DNA from: Glebionis coronaria
Taxonomy: Eukaryota; Streptophyta; Magnoliopsida; Asterales; Asteraceae
Length of the DNA: 64,000 nt
Direction: 5' to 3'
NCBI GenBank assembly: GCA_025667525.1
Contig: CM046881.1
Span: 27,601,580 to 27,665,579, forward strand
Shown here: positions 23,217-34,412 of the stretch, in pieces
How positions within the stretch are numbered: the stretch's first letter is position 1
Layout of the letters: each line of letters begins with the position of its first letter
The notes under the pieces: generated by a model
What the model saw: only the letters and a program-made list of their open reading frames with translations
Database searches by the model: none
What the model was told of the DNA's origin: nothing
Translations under genes and position numbers: made by a program

Positions 23217-25890
23217 TGTAACACCCCACTTGGATAAGTGGATCGTTACGTGTATTTATGGCGTGTCATCAAAGCATAAGGTAAATGTCCTAAAACATTA
23301 ACTGACCATAAAGGAATACCGGAATCAAACATCGGTAATCCAAACATAAGCCCAAAACATGAAAAGTAAAATACTGAAGGAAAGGACTAAACAATGTCCA
23401 AATAAGCAGAATAATGTAAGAAATGCATAAAGTAAGAAGTCTGGATAGCTTCCATCCAAATGCACATACTCCCAGAATCCTAAGAGCGTCCTGGTGTACC
23501 TGCCGTTAGAACATGAAAGGAACTACGGCTGAGCATAACGCTCAGTGAACGGATATCAAGCATGATAAGAATATACTGAATGAAACAGGCGATAGAATAC
23601 TGAAGCTGTAAGACTGATATGTAACATGTAGTAGAACTCTGCATAAAATCTGAAAAACCTGATTCATATTTACTGATACTGAAATATAACTATAAATTCT
23701 GAAAACATGCATTTACTGTATTTTAATTTGCCAGAGCTTATATAGGTCACGTGATGTAACAACCGTGCATGAATAACTGGAGGGGTGACCTCGTCATGCT
23801 GTAGAGGGGTGACCTCTAAATAACTGTGCTAGGTGGAGGGATAAGCTCCAATGTGAAGGATGTAGAGCACACACCACATTCACCCTGATAACTTGTAACA
23901 CATATAAGCCTAGGATGCATCCATACGCCCCACTAATAATACTGATAAAATGGCCAAGCTGAGCTGAGTGGGACGATGCAGGATATCACTCTCCTGCATG
24001 TGAGTCACGACACCGGTGCCTCTAGTGTCGTGGTTACGGTACCTCCGTAACTAGTACATAAACTGGTCGTGCTTGTATATAATGCTCAGGCAATTTGTTT
24101 AGTTATTAATATGATTACTGATAAACTTAAACTTATACTGGGGAAAAACATTTGGCTGAAGACGGGGACTCCTAATCATGCATAAAAGAAAGTCCTTACT
24201 GAAGGACGGGAAATCCGTACCTCGTGTCCCGTAACCGACTGAGATCAACTAACAAAAGTCTACTCTGACATCACGCGAGCTACATGAGTAAAAGACGCGA
24301 ATAAGTTAACTGATATTCGTATATGTAATTTTACTGATCTTATTGGCTTCTTATTTATTTATTTCTGAAATTTTGTACGTATATCAACTGATAAATCTGA
24401 TCTTATAGAAATTCCTTTTAATGTATTATCGTTCTACTATTAATTACGGTACAAGCGTATTTCTGACGCTATAGTAATACTATATTAAGTAACCTGCTAA
24501 AAATAGAAAGTTTCTTAAATTAGAAAGTTCTCAAAATAATTTAATTCATTTAATAAAATTATACCCTTTTTAAAATATTAAAGAACTATATAAATTTAAT
24601 TCATAAAAAAAAATATACAATTAAAACATTTATAAAAATTAAGTAAAAAAAAAGTATAATTTAACAATCTTCATTTTTTTTATCTATATCCTGAGCTTAC
24701 CGAGATACCCCTTTTCGTTTGCACTAAAACAATTAAACAATATATATAAAATCTGCCTAGATGAATTAACGACAGAAAAACTGTCGCTAAAAACTGTAAC
24801 CAAAAGCTGAGTATCTAAAAACTGCCATTAAAAGAATTTGCGACAGAAATTGGCGTCGCTAATCTGTCGCTAATTTCAGTATTAAAACCCCCTTTTTTTT
24901 GTTTAAAAGTTCTCACTGCTCTGTGTTTGTTTCCCCTTGTTCGTTCCCACTGTTTATTAAATGTTCCCATTGTTTTCTTTATTTTTATTTTTTACAAACC
25001 CAAACACACCCTTATTATTAAAAACCAAATCTGGTGGTTTGTTTTTGACTGGTTTTGGTCGACATCAGCCTATGCCGCCCCTGAATTAGTACGCTACACG
25101 CACCCTAGCTGGCTATCTAAAGACTACCACCGAGAGACCCAACCTCTTTTATTTTCTTTTTTTTCGGCTGTAAACAATCATCACCAACGCGACTGCCCCT
25201 GTTCGGGGCTGCTGTTCACAGCATAACCAATAGCATCACCAATGTTGCGGTTGTCCTCCTGTTTGGGGCTGCTGCTCTCGGCCGACCAAGGAAGAAGACA
25301 CGGCTGGGCAGCAAGGAACAACCGAAGCCTTATGGCTCGTTTTTAAAACAACATAGAATGACTAACAAAAGAAAGATGAAAGATTTGAGTACTTACGATG
25401 ATATAGGAACAAGATGGTATCACGGACGACCAAAAACACAAGAACCCCATTTTGTACAAGTGGCGGCAGGGATAATAACAACCCTCGTTTTCCCTTTTTT
25501 TTTTTTGTCGGCAGCTCCAACCCATGAAACCCTAATCCCTGTTTTTTTTTCTCTCGTCTGAAAGTAATAAAGGTGTGAGCCCCGTTTTTTTTTTCTCTCT
25601 TTCTCTAAAACCGGCCTAAAGCCCATTTAACCTTTCCTTGTTTCCTTTTTCTGTTCTCTCTATGGCCGGCCTAAGCCCATATTAAACTTTCCTTTTTTTT
25701 TTTACATTTAAATTTATTTACGTACATTCTCATTTAATTCTCACGTGTTTTAGTTTCCTGAAACGTAATTATCTGAATGCTAAAATAATATGTTCGTAAT
25801 AATTATCTTCCTGAATAATTATATATAGTTTAAAAATATAACTCGAAACTGCGTATTTAATATTCAAAATTCCTAAATACGGCTTTTACA
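23217..25890 (-). repeat. 5' LTR of the coding-empty element
   Basis: 2674 bp, bordered outside by the target duplication caaac and inside by the primer-binding site. An open frame of about 99 codons at 24927 (and its shorter copy at 17761 in the other LTR) is antisense to the element and has no domain. Confidence 0.9.
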
Positions 25891-26300
25891 CAAACCATAT
25901 TTAAACAATAAAAAAACATACATCTCGATCCACTTTCTTTCTATACTATACAACTCTTCTCCCGATCTAAAAAACCACCCGTACATCTCGCCGGAAAATA
26001 AAAAAGTCATCAGAATCGTAAACAAATAACGACAAATCTCACCGGAAACCATCACTCTCACATATCTGTAACCTCTTTATTTATAAAACCTTATAACACA
26101 ACATCTATAACCTCGCCGGAAAATAAAATACCCACCGGACCCTAATCAACCAGAAAAATTAATGAACCCGATTTAGATGACGTAATGAAAGTGGTTTCAC
26201 AACTCGATTTGAACAAAAATGTTGAATCAGAAACAAGTGTTTTGGAAAAAGTAAAAGAATGTGTTACATGTAGATTTTTGTTTTCTGAGGTTGTTTTGTT
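25891..26300 (+). pseudogene. Possible 5' remnant of a FAR1/MULE-related gene
   Basis: 25900-26160 is Ser/Arg-type non-coding sequence with two tctcgccggaaaataaa repeats. From ATG at 26162 a frame runs about 50 codons (starting MNPDLDDVMKVVSQLDLNKN, ending after 26320), possibly a first exon. Linked with the FAR1-like tail at 26960-27130 it could be the head of a broken MULE/FAR1-type gene. This is a weak call based on position and composition. Confidence 0.25.
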
Positions 26301-26645
26301 AGTGTTGAATGGAAATCACATGTAATTCCGTATTTTTGGTATAAATTTGCTTTTTTAATGTTGAATGGAAATCACATGTAATTATGTGTGAATTACATGT
26401 GATTTTGGTATAAATTTGCTTTTTAGTGTTGAATGGAAATCATATGTAATTTTATGTGAATTACATGTGATTTTGATATAAAATTACATTGTTAGTGTTG
26501 AATGAAAATCACATGTAATTCTGTGTGAATTACATGTGATTTTTTATAAAAAAATTGCTTTGTTAGTAATGAATGGAAATCACATGTAATTCCGTGTGAA
26601 TTACATGTAATCTTTGGTATAAAATTATTTTGTTAGTGTTGAACG
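26301..26645. repeat. Tandem repeat of about 66-70 bp built on ATTACATGTAAT palindromes
   Basis: Five imperfect units each read roughly gtgttgaatggaaatcacatg, then taattc/gtgaattacatgtgatt, then a tataaatttgct stretch. Each unit carries two half-copies of the palindrome aattacatgtaatt facing each other. More copies of the palindrome occur at 26785-26880, 27295-27440 and 28085-28290. Confidence 0.85.
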
Positions 26646-26959
26646 GAAAAGTAGAAACAAAGTGGCAAATGCTTATTGAACTATTTACACTAAAAGTAGA
26701 AAAGAACAAGACAAGGAAATCGAAACAGCGAAAGAAAAAGAGATAGACTAGAAGGTAAGTAATAATTTTGTTATGATAATATTTTACATGAATTACATAT
26801 GTATGAATTACATGTAATTCTGTAATTCATACGGAATTACATGTAATTCATACATAATTACATGTAATTCATACAGACGTGATTGGTGATTTGTTTTTAA
26901 TTTCAAAACCTAATCAACAAGTTTTAAACAATCCAACAGTGGCTATAAACAAAGGATAA

Positions 26960-27130
26960 CATCTAAAAAAGGAGAACGATTGAAAGGTGGAAGAGAAAAT
27001 CACTTAAAGTTCGAAATAAACCATTAAAAGTTTGTGGATACTGTAAAGCGAAGACGCGTGAGCAAACAAAAACTAGTTGCCAAAGAACCCAAAGGAAAAG
27101 AAGAAGAAGGTGTCACCAATTATTTATGTT
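26960..27130 (+). pseudogene. FAR1-like C-terminal zinc-motif remnant
   Basis: Two adjoining frames read SKKGERLKGGRE and, one base shifted, LKVRNKPLKVCGYCKAK followed by a Cys twelve residues on and then a basic tail RKRRRR. A SKG.RLK..RE stretch followed by C-X2-C...C is the pattern of the C-terminal end of FAR1/FRS and related MULE transposase proteins. The frameshift between the two parts and absence of the DDE core mark it as debris. Identification is tentative. Confidence 0.35.
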
Positions 27131-27568
27131 TGATCACTTTTGATTAGATTTCATTTACTTGAATTGTTCCTTCAAAAATATGTCATTGTAGTAATTTTCA
27201 TAAATTTTCAGAATCTATGTTTAATTTAAAAGTTACGTGTGATTCTCTTAACATTTTCAGAATTTTATGCTTAATTAAATAGATTTCACACTAAACGGAA
27301 TAACATGTAGTTCAATATTAATTACATGTGATTCATATCCAGAATTCTAACTGAACATAATCACAAGTAATTCAATATGAATTACATATGATTCAATATG
27401 AATTACATATGATTCAATATGAATTACATGTGATTCTAAGTAAATTCATTGATGGAGAAAGAAGATAAATAAGACACTCAATATAACATACGCGTAATTT
27501 AATCTAACTTGCTGAAACAACTGTTTTTACATAACCATGACATGCCAAGTGATGATAGATTGATCATG
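27131..27568. other. AT-rich non-coding with further ATTACATGTGATT words
   Basis: No gene. Between 27290 and 27440, five copies of aattacatgtgatt or aattacatatgatt lie in a row, the last three spaced about 19 bp apart. Confidence 0.5.
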
Positions 27569-28021
27569 TCACAAAACAGAAAACACAAAACCTAAATAAA
27601 AAACAAAAACTGTACGAATAACATTATGTTTTGCAACAACTTCATAGAACATGCTATGATAACCAGCCTGCCTAATTTCTTTCTCGATCCTGCCTGTTCT
27701 TTTTTTAGAAAGGCGCTCCTCCATGTTTTTTAGTGCATCACAAACTATCTCGAGCTTTTGACCACCTACAGTTTTATCAAATTCTAGGGCTAGTCGATGC
27801 ATTTTATTAGCGTGAAAATCCTGCTCATGTAGAAGCATCTTTGTAACAAATTTGAAATGTACAATTTTGCTAATGAAAATTCTACTCATGTAGAAGCACC
27901 TGAGAACTAGACTAGATTTTTGCTTGACACCTGCCAACTTCGTCTTAGAAACCGCCTTAGGAGAAGATTTTAGAACTCGCATCTCCGTTGGAACTTGTAC
28001 AACAACCATCTTATCCTTCAA
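27569..28021 (-). CDS. Unrecognised 150-residue open frame
   Basis: The frame is open for 150 codons from an ATG at 28021, which is long for random sequence in this AT-rich zone. I recognise no family. A polar, Lys/Glu-rich second half (KLEIVCDALKNMEERLSKKR) could be a coiled coil; the C-terminus is hydrophobic. An internal duplication is visible at DNA level (ctactcatgtagaagca-type phrase near 27825 and 27885), giving FYMSRIF and LLHEQDF segments. It lies between two clusters of ATTACATGTAAT repeats, so it may be a transposon-borne gene fragment rather than a host gene. Confidence 0.2.
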   Translation of the reverse strand: MKDKMVVVQVPTEMRVLKSSPKAVSKTKLAGVKQKSSLVLRCFYMSRIFISKIVHFKFVTKMLLHEQDFHANKMHRLALEFDKTVGGQKLEIVCDALKNMEERLSKKRTGRIEKEIRQAGYHSMFYEVVAKHNVIRTVFVFYLGFVFSVL

Positions 28022-29350
28022 GATATCAACAACACCTAAAACAAAAAAACATAAAAAGTAGCATCAGTAAACTTCTAAAAGACATAATGTAATTCTATGA
28101 ATTACATGTAATTTAGGTTGAATTACATGTAATTCCATGAATCACATGTAATTCACCATGCAATTTTAAACTTGTAATTTACGTGTAATTCACAATAAGT
28201 AATTCACATGTAATTCTATGAATTACATGTAATTCCATGAATCACGTGTAATTCACCTAAATCACATGTAATTCCATGTGATTCAGTAACACATAATTTT
28301 AGTCGTAAAAAATGGAACAACCAGCTTTTGTTAATGTTGCGTAAGTTATCATAAGTTATTACTCGATTAGGTGTTTTACAGGGCAACCCGCAAAATTGTT
28401 TGGAAGCAAAACTGTCTAACAAAAATAACCTCTAAAACATGCATATAGTTGCACTTTTATAATCACTTGATTGTTGTATAACACCTAATACATTAAGAAA
28501 TTAAAAGTAGGTATATATGTTATGAACAAGTTGCTGATACTATGCTATAAAACACCACACACGATCTTTAAAACAAAACATTAAAAGCATAGAATACATA
28601 CGTCGGAGGCGTTTGGATATAATCATTTTATCAATACGACTTTTTACAGGTTTTTCCACCGCTAGTTAACATCAAATAAAACTTCTAAACCTAATCGGAA
28701 TCTATACCAACGTTGGGGCGTTTGGATATAATCATTTTATCAATACAACTTGTAAAACTGATATTAGCATCTATACAACTTCTAAACATACCAAATCATT
28801 CAAATCACAAATCACTCATATCGCAAAATCATTTAGAACATACAGTAAGGGCGTTTGGGGGCCTAGAAACCTCAAATCACAAAGTTTCTACTCAATCATT
28901 CAATACTTGATCAATTTAACATCAACCAACTACTGAAATCATGAAATAAAAGGGCGTACATAGCAACAACAATCAAATTGCAACTTCCAAAATAATTAAA
29001 AGAAACAGATCCATATTCATTTGATCCATAGACAAATAAACAAACACAATAATCCCTAAAAAACTTACCAGAATTGAAGCATTGATTCCATGATGTATAT
29101 CCATAATTCGGCAATGGATCTTAGGGTTTTGATAAATTGATTTTGGAGGAGACAAAGATCTGGGGTTTTAAAACATTGTGTCTGTGTGATTTGGATAAAA
29201 TGAAATGAGGAGGTGACAGATCTAAATTTTGGGGGCCACGATTTTATTTATTTATATGATAGTGAAGTTACGAAAATACCCTTAATAATCTTATCTGGAC
29301 CATCCACTCTTTTTTAGAATAGACGGTGGAGATGGAGGGAATTTTTTTTT
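28022..29350. other. ATTACATGTAAT cluster and unassigned transposon-like sequence
   Basis: 28085-28290 has about ten copies of attacatgtaatt-like words in both senses. A 35-base phrase ggcgtttggatataatcat... occurs at 28611 and again at 28718. 29200-29350 ends in a poly-T tract after text resembling transposon ends (accatccactctttt / aatagacggtgga). No gene is supported. Confidence 0.45.
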
Positions 29351-29639
29351 TTTTTATGATAGTTCCTTAGGGAACTTTTGTCTATAAAGAATACCTATTT
29401 TGTAGTTGCCACTTTTTTAATTTTTTTTATAAAAAAGGATGTTTACATTATGTCTTTAAAAAAGGATGTTTACAAACTTGTAATTATAATTACAATATAT
29501 ATTATTTCTTGCACTAAACGTCGTCGTATAGGACTCGTAGTTGTCGTTTTATTCATCTATATTTGTCGTTCTGAAGATCCCTTGCCAAAACAGATGGCAC
29601 ATCAAGTGAATAAAAAATCAGTTTTACTAAACAACCCTT
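29351..29639. other. Short AT-rich spacer
   Basis: Contains a small duplication (aaaaaaggatgtttaca at 29435 and 29458). The open frame 29378-29701 has only low-complexity hydrophobic content and is not supported. Confidence 0.4.
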
Positions 29640-31015
29640 ATATTATATATAAAGTGTTAAAATTTTTTATACTTTTAACTATTTATTTCTTTTTGGTTTA
29701 ACAAAAATTTATTTACCAAATATGAAGCGTATATTTATCGATTCTTTTGAAAAAAAACTGTTAAAAAGACCGTTTAAATGCGAACCAAACGAGCTCAATA
29801 TTGGAATGCTTCTGACATGCGTATAATTTTATAAAAAATATTGAAACTTAATACACATTTAAAATATTTTCTTATTGAAATATTCCTTGCGGTTATTCGT
29901 TCCCAGTAATGCCAATCATTGACGCGTACAATCATTGTATCATCGATCCACTGTAACCGTTAATCATGCACCTTCCGCCGTGAAACGCGAGCTATATACC
30001 TCGTATATATTAAATGGTGACTTAAACGATGTCGTATAGGCTATGTGAATGTCATTTTGTGTTATTACAAATGTCGTTTGGAAACCTCAAAAACAGTATG
30101 TAGATGAGAAAAAGAACATATTAGCAAATCAGCCCCTACACTATGAGGTATATCACAAATAACCTTGGACTTTTAATTATTTATAACTTTTGATATAATA
30201 ATTTTTATTTATCGAATATGAAGCCTAAATTTATTTATTCTTTTGAAAAAAATACCGTTGAAATTAAAATATCATCGAATTGTGAATCAAATGATCTTAA
30301 TATTATAATACTTTAGACATAGGTACAGTTTTATAAAAGATGTTAAAATTTAATACATGTATTTTTTTTATCGAAGTAGTCCTTGAGGTTATTCATTCGT
30401 TATAAGGGCAGGCATTGACATAAATAATTCTTAGTTTTATTGATCCACTTCAGTCATTAGTCTTGCACCTTCCGTCGCGATGCGCCATCATTAATTGTCG
30501 ACGCAAACAACGTCGTAAAAGACCTTTTTATGTCGTTTTTTCATTTATTGCTGTCGTTTTAAAACCGCCGCAACAAAACAAATAGATTGCACGTGAATAA
30601 TTTTTTTTTTCAAAAAACAGCGTTATATTATGCGACATGTTATAAAAATGACCTTAGACTTTTAATTATCTACACCTTTTTGTTATAAAAAAGTTTATTT
30701 ATCAAATACGGAGCGTAAATCTTTCGATTCTTTTGAGAAAAAAAATACCGTTGAAAAGATCGTCTAACTATGAACCAACGAGCTCAATATTGCATTGCTT
30801 CTGACATACGTACGATTTTATAAAAATATTGGAACTTAATACATATTTAAAATATTTCTTTATCAAAATAGTCCTTAAGGTTATTCTTTACCACCAAGGC
30901 CGGTCATTGACAAAAGTAACCTTTCGTACTATTGGTTCACTATAACTGTTAAGTCCTACCCTCCGTCGCGAAGCACGGACTATATACCTCGTTTCGTTTA
31001 TAAAGTGTTTTTATT
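29640..31015. repeat. Three diverged tandem copies of a unit of about 490 bp
   Basis: The marker phrase attcttttga recurs at 29741, 30237 and 30727 (spacings 496 and 490). Each copy continues in the same order: gagctcaatattg-like text, an acttaatacat block, ccttgaggttattc, a cattgacg block, and caccttccgtcgcgaagcgc. Copies are perhaps 70-75% alike, so the triplication is old. It lies just downstream of the glycosyltransferase gene. No coding potential. Confidence 0.75.
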
Positions 31016-31513
31016 TTATAAAATTTAAATTTTGTATTGTGCTGGCTGCTTACAAAAGTGGCCCTAACTAAGTGATCTATCATATATATTCTCACCAAAA
31101 CAAATTTCTCAAAATCTAGATTCGTAGATTGAGATTAAACATGCGTTACATGTAATGGTTCAATATCTCGGACCATATCGACTGCACATGTTCCCTAAGC
31201 GAGATTAATCTCCATCTTACAAGTTACAACATCACGAAGGTCAAGTTCCCCCTAGAGGCTTGAAGATCAGTTATAAAATAAAACAAGAACTCATAATGTA
31301 CTTTACATACATGTAAAGTTCTATATATGGTCATCATTAGCTTCTGAGCTTAATAAAGCCTCAAATCAACAACATATCATGGCATGAGTTAGGTTACACA
31401 TTTCTTGAAAGATTGACAAAGAAACAATATCTAGGTTTTCAACAACTTAACCTTCAAACTCAAACTTGTTAAGAGAAAGTTATTTGAAGTTTTGAAACAA
31501 AATGAACACTGAA
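31016..31513 (-). other. 3' flank of the glycosyltransferase gene
   Basis: Non-coding sequence after the stop codon (minus strand). It would include the 3' untranslated region; on the minus strand several AATAAA-like words occur, but I cannot pick the functional one. Confidence 0.4.
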
Positions 31514-33085
31514 TCAGTATACGTATTCATCTTTTTTGGAGCTTTTTATATCGTCGATTAAGCGATTCAGATCACTATAGGAAGTCCCATCTTCAGCAAC
31601 CGATCTAGTAGCCAATTTCATCATTCGATCAACTGGTCTGGTTAACTCGTCTCGCTTCCTATCCATCAAATCCTTGATAACATTCTCAAGAACCACCCTA
31701 TCACAAATGTCTTTCATGTCAAACCCTAACTTCCACACTTCTCCGACTAACCTACTATTAACTTGTTGATCGGCGTAATAAGGCCAGCATATCATAGGAA
31801 CGGCCGCCACGATGCTTTCCAAAGTTGAGTTCCATCCGCTGTGTGTTAAGAATCCACCAACAGCCGGATGAGCGAGTACGTCCTCTTGTGGTGCCCATCT
31901 TACCATATATCCTCTCTTCATTGTACCTTCTAATAGATGAGTAGGAATGTTTTGACCATCTCCTGCCACAGAGTTAGGTCTAATCACCCACAAAAATTTC
32001 TTGTTAGAGTTCACAAGCCCGTACCAAAGCTCAATAAGGTCCTCTCTATTCAGCATGGTCATACTTCCGAAACTAGCATAAATAACTGACTTTGGTGCTT
32101 GCTCATCTAACCACGTCATGCAAGTACGATCTTCCTCCCATAGACTATTTGATGATCTAGGTGGTGATGACATGTGGGCTTCTAATCGTGATTTTAGGTT
32201 GGCATGTAGAGGCCCGATCGCATATAGATTTGGAATGTGCTTGCGGATTTGTGTTAAAGCAAAATCTTCCAAGTCTTCAAAGGTGTTGAGTATTAGTCCG
32301 TCTGCTCGATAAGTCTCTTGTGTCTCAGACATCACAACTTGAAAACCTTGGTCTGACAAATCACTCGCACGACAAAAACTAGGTAGATCACGAAGCCTAA
32401 GGTACTTTTCCATCCCGGTTACACCATTCAGAAGTCTATCCATTTCATCATTTTCTGATAACATAAACAACTTCCATTAGCATAATGTTTATTTACACAT
32501 ATCTTAATTAGATACTACTTAATACTATTGTATGAGAATATGAAAGTTAGCATCAAGTTCACCTTTGATGGGAAGGTCTCCGGATTCAATGAGCTTCGGA
32601 ATGCAATAAAAAGCCCAAAAACAGCTAGCACTAACCGTACGAAAAAGATATATCGGAATTCCAATTTCTTTAGCAACATCAATAGTGAAGCACATGATTC
32701 CATCAGCAATAACACTCGTGACGGGAGGCCTTGTCCCACAATTCAAGCAACCACCAGGAAGAAGCATTTCCCTAAACATTGGTTTAGTTACCATTTTAAT
32801 AGAATCAAAAATATCCACAACCCTATTCCCGGACCTAGGATGATCTGTTGGAAGCCCATCAGAAATGGTCTCAAATCTGAAGCCAGGATAACATGAGAAA
32901 CGAGAAACCACATCAGTGTAACGTAGAAGACGACGGTGGATGATGTCAGAGTTGAGGAACGTTACGTCTACACCAGAGAGACAAAGGAGCTCTGCTAGCT
33001 TGAGCATGCAACTAACATGCCCCTGGACTGGAAATGGGAAGATTAGTACGTGCGGAGAGTTGGATTGCGAAAGAGTATCTTCCAT
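31514..33085 (-). CDS. UDP-glycosyltransferase, UGT709 / 7-deoxyloganetic acid glucosyltransferase-like
   Basis: Two exons, 33085-32563 and 32454-31514, join across a 108-bp GT-AG intron (phase 1) to give 487 residues, the usual length of plant family-1 UGTs. The splice replaces dead-end tails in both frames and joins ...DLPIK to ENDEMDRLL. Seen: GHV motif with the expected catalytic His23, an Asp at 128 (VIADG) matching the catalytic dyad partner, and a full 44-residue PSPG sugar-donor box at 361-404 (W..HSGWNSTLESI..Q). Family knowledge: UGT709/UGT85-like enzymes transfer glucose from UDP-glucose to small hydroxyl or carboxyl acceptors in the cytosol; UGT709C members act on 7-deoxyloganetic acid in iridoid synthesis. 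The acceptor here is unknown. The gene is intact, with no frame breaks. Confidence 0.92.
32455..32562 (-). other. Intron of the glycosyltransferase gene
   Basis: On the minus strand it starts GTGAACTTG after AAAG and ends TTATGTTATCAG. It is AT-rich, 108 bp, and sits at the position where UGTs of this group commonly carry their single intron. Confidence 0.85.
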
Positions 33086-33465
33086 TGGAGAATCGTAGTT
33101 ACAAAAGGATGAAGTCGATATAGTTATTTGGAGGGATCATAAAGGCTACATATAACTGTTACTGGTTCCTGTTGATTCGCATGTTTGATCAAAAATGCAA
33201 AGAATCACCATCTTTGGTTCTTGGTCTAGATGTAAGGAGGTTTTTTTGATCATGCGTCATATGCTTGTAATTCTTGAAATAATATGCAGAACCTTTAGTT
33301 AAATGCAAATATTGTTGTCTTTGTATTGGTAACATGATATTAAAGTTGTACTTTGTTATGTACTTAGGAAGAATCCGTTAGCCCCTTTTTAGTTGCCTAG
33401 CAAAATTGTAACAAATGAATTCCGTGTCATGTGAAGAATGATATTATAGGAAAAAATCCCCGCAG
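33086..33465 (-). promoter_or_regulatory. Upstream region of the glycosyltransferase gene
   Basis: About 380 bp separate the start codon from the hairpin transposon. On the minus strand, gttatatgta near 33160 and aactatatcg near 33115 are TATA-like candidates. No other element is clear. Confidence 0.3.
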
Positions 33466-33469
33466 ATCC

Positions 33470-34050
33470 TTAGTTTAGCATATACTTAACCAACGAATCA
33501 CAACCATTCATTTTTATCATGTAACAAAAAAACTTATTTTTTAAAAATTAAATATCTCACAAACCGTTCATCGTTACGTAAAACAAAACATATCATCGCG
33601 ACGAGAATTAAATCATCTATTTATCGAGGGGCACATGTATATACTTTCGACGAACTTTTTTTTCCGACTTTTTTTCTTAAGTCACGTCTGGAGAGAATCA
33701 TATATGATTCGTCACGAAACATATATGATTCTCAGGAAATCATATATGATTCATATCAAGTATCATATATGATTTTCTAAAAATCATATATGATTCGTGA
33801 CGAATCATATATGATTCTCTCCAGACGTGACTTAAGAAAAAAAAGTCGAAAAAAAGTTCGTCGAAAGTATATACATGTGCCCCTCGATAGATAGATGATT
33901 TAATTCTCGTCACAATTGTGTATTTTTTTCGTTTGACGATTTACCATTTGTGAGATATTTAATTTTTTAAAAAGTGGTGGGAAGTGGGTTTTTAAAAAAA
34001 TGGGTGATTATAATTGGTTGGATAAGTCTATGCTAATTTAAGTGTCTATA
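33470..34050. mobile_element. Foldback/MITE element forming a near-perfect hairpin
   Basis: The arms at about 33540-33715 and 33800-33975 are inverted copies, almost identical over stretches such as cacgtctggagagaatc, and weaker inverted similarity extends outward to agcatatactta (33479) and its complement (34030). The short loop and inner arms hold six copies of (at)catatatgatt, itself a palindrome. No coding capacity. The hairpin lies about 450 bp upstream of the glycosyltransferase start. Outer ends and target site could not be fixed. Confidence 0.8.
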
Positions 34051-34397
34051 TAGATCTTAACTCTTACTGTAATATACTCTTAGAGCATCATCTCTTAGAG
34101 CAAAAATAATATACTCTTAAAATCATCTCTTATAATAAACTTTTTTTAAAATTTATAAAATTAATTTACAATTTTTTTTATAAACCTACTTCTACTATAT
34201 ATAAATATTTTTTAACGTTATAAACTTCTCATATATGCAAATACATTAAATTATAAAAAGGTTTAACATTTTAAACTTTTTCAAGCCACATAAGCTTAAA
34301 ATACATGTTCACTATTATTTACAAGTTTTTAGATCTCTTCATAAATTTATAAACCTATTTATAAAACACCATAGTAGATGCCCTTACTATTAGTTAT
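34051..34397. other. AT-rich flank, probably another MITE, into which the LINE inserted
   Basis: gagcatcatctctta at 34083 and its rough inverse gtagatgccctta at 34374 suggest a small MITE. The region ends at the target site of the LINE. Confidence 0.4.
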
Positions 34398-34412
34398 AAG
34401 TCACGTTTATTT
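34398..34412 (+). repeat. Left target-site duplication of the LINE
   Basis: aagtcacgtttattt, 15 bp, identical to 59813-59827. Long variable duplications of this size are made by target-primed reverse transcription of LINEs, so the 25.4 kb between them were delivered as one LINE plus later insertions into it. Confidence 0.9.

Larger units (their letters stand above)
16053..25890 (-). mobile_element. Complete coding-empty LTR retrotransposon (Tekay/Del-like derivative, LARD type)
   Basis: Two direct LTRs of about 2.67 kb flank a 4.49-kb interior, and the whole unit is bordered by a perfect 5-bp duplication caaac (16048-16052 and 25891-25895). On the minus strand it runs LTR, primer-binding site, interior, polypurine tract, LTR. 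The interior contains no gag-pol frame, so it must rely on another element's proteins. The 3' end motif (cgaggacgaatt, then purines, then TGTAAAACCC) is the one I know from Tekay/Del chromoviruses; that affiliation is inference. LTRs differ at roughly 1% of sites by eye, so the insertion is fairly recent. A related copy lies inverted at 1-3967. Confidence 0.85.

Noticed and set aside
29378..29701. 107-codon open frame after the poly-T tract
   Set aside because: AT-driven hydrophobic low-complexity text beginning next to a small duplication; no domain.
32118..32896. Plus-strand open frames opposite the glycosyltransferase
   Set aside because: Antisense shadows of conserved UGT coding sequence.
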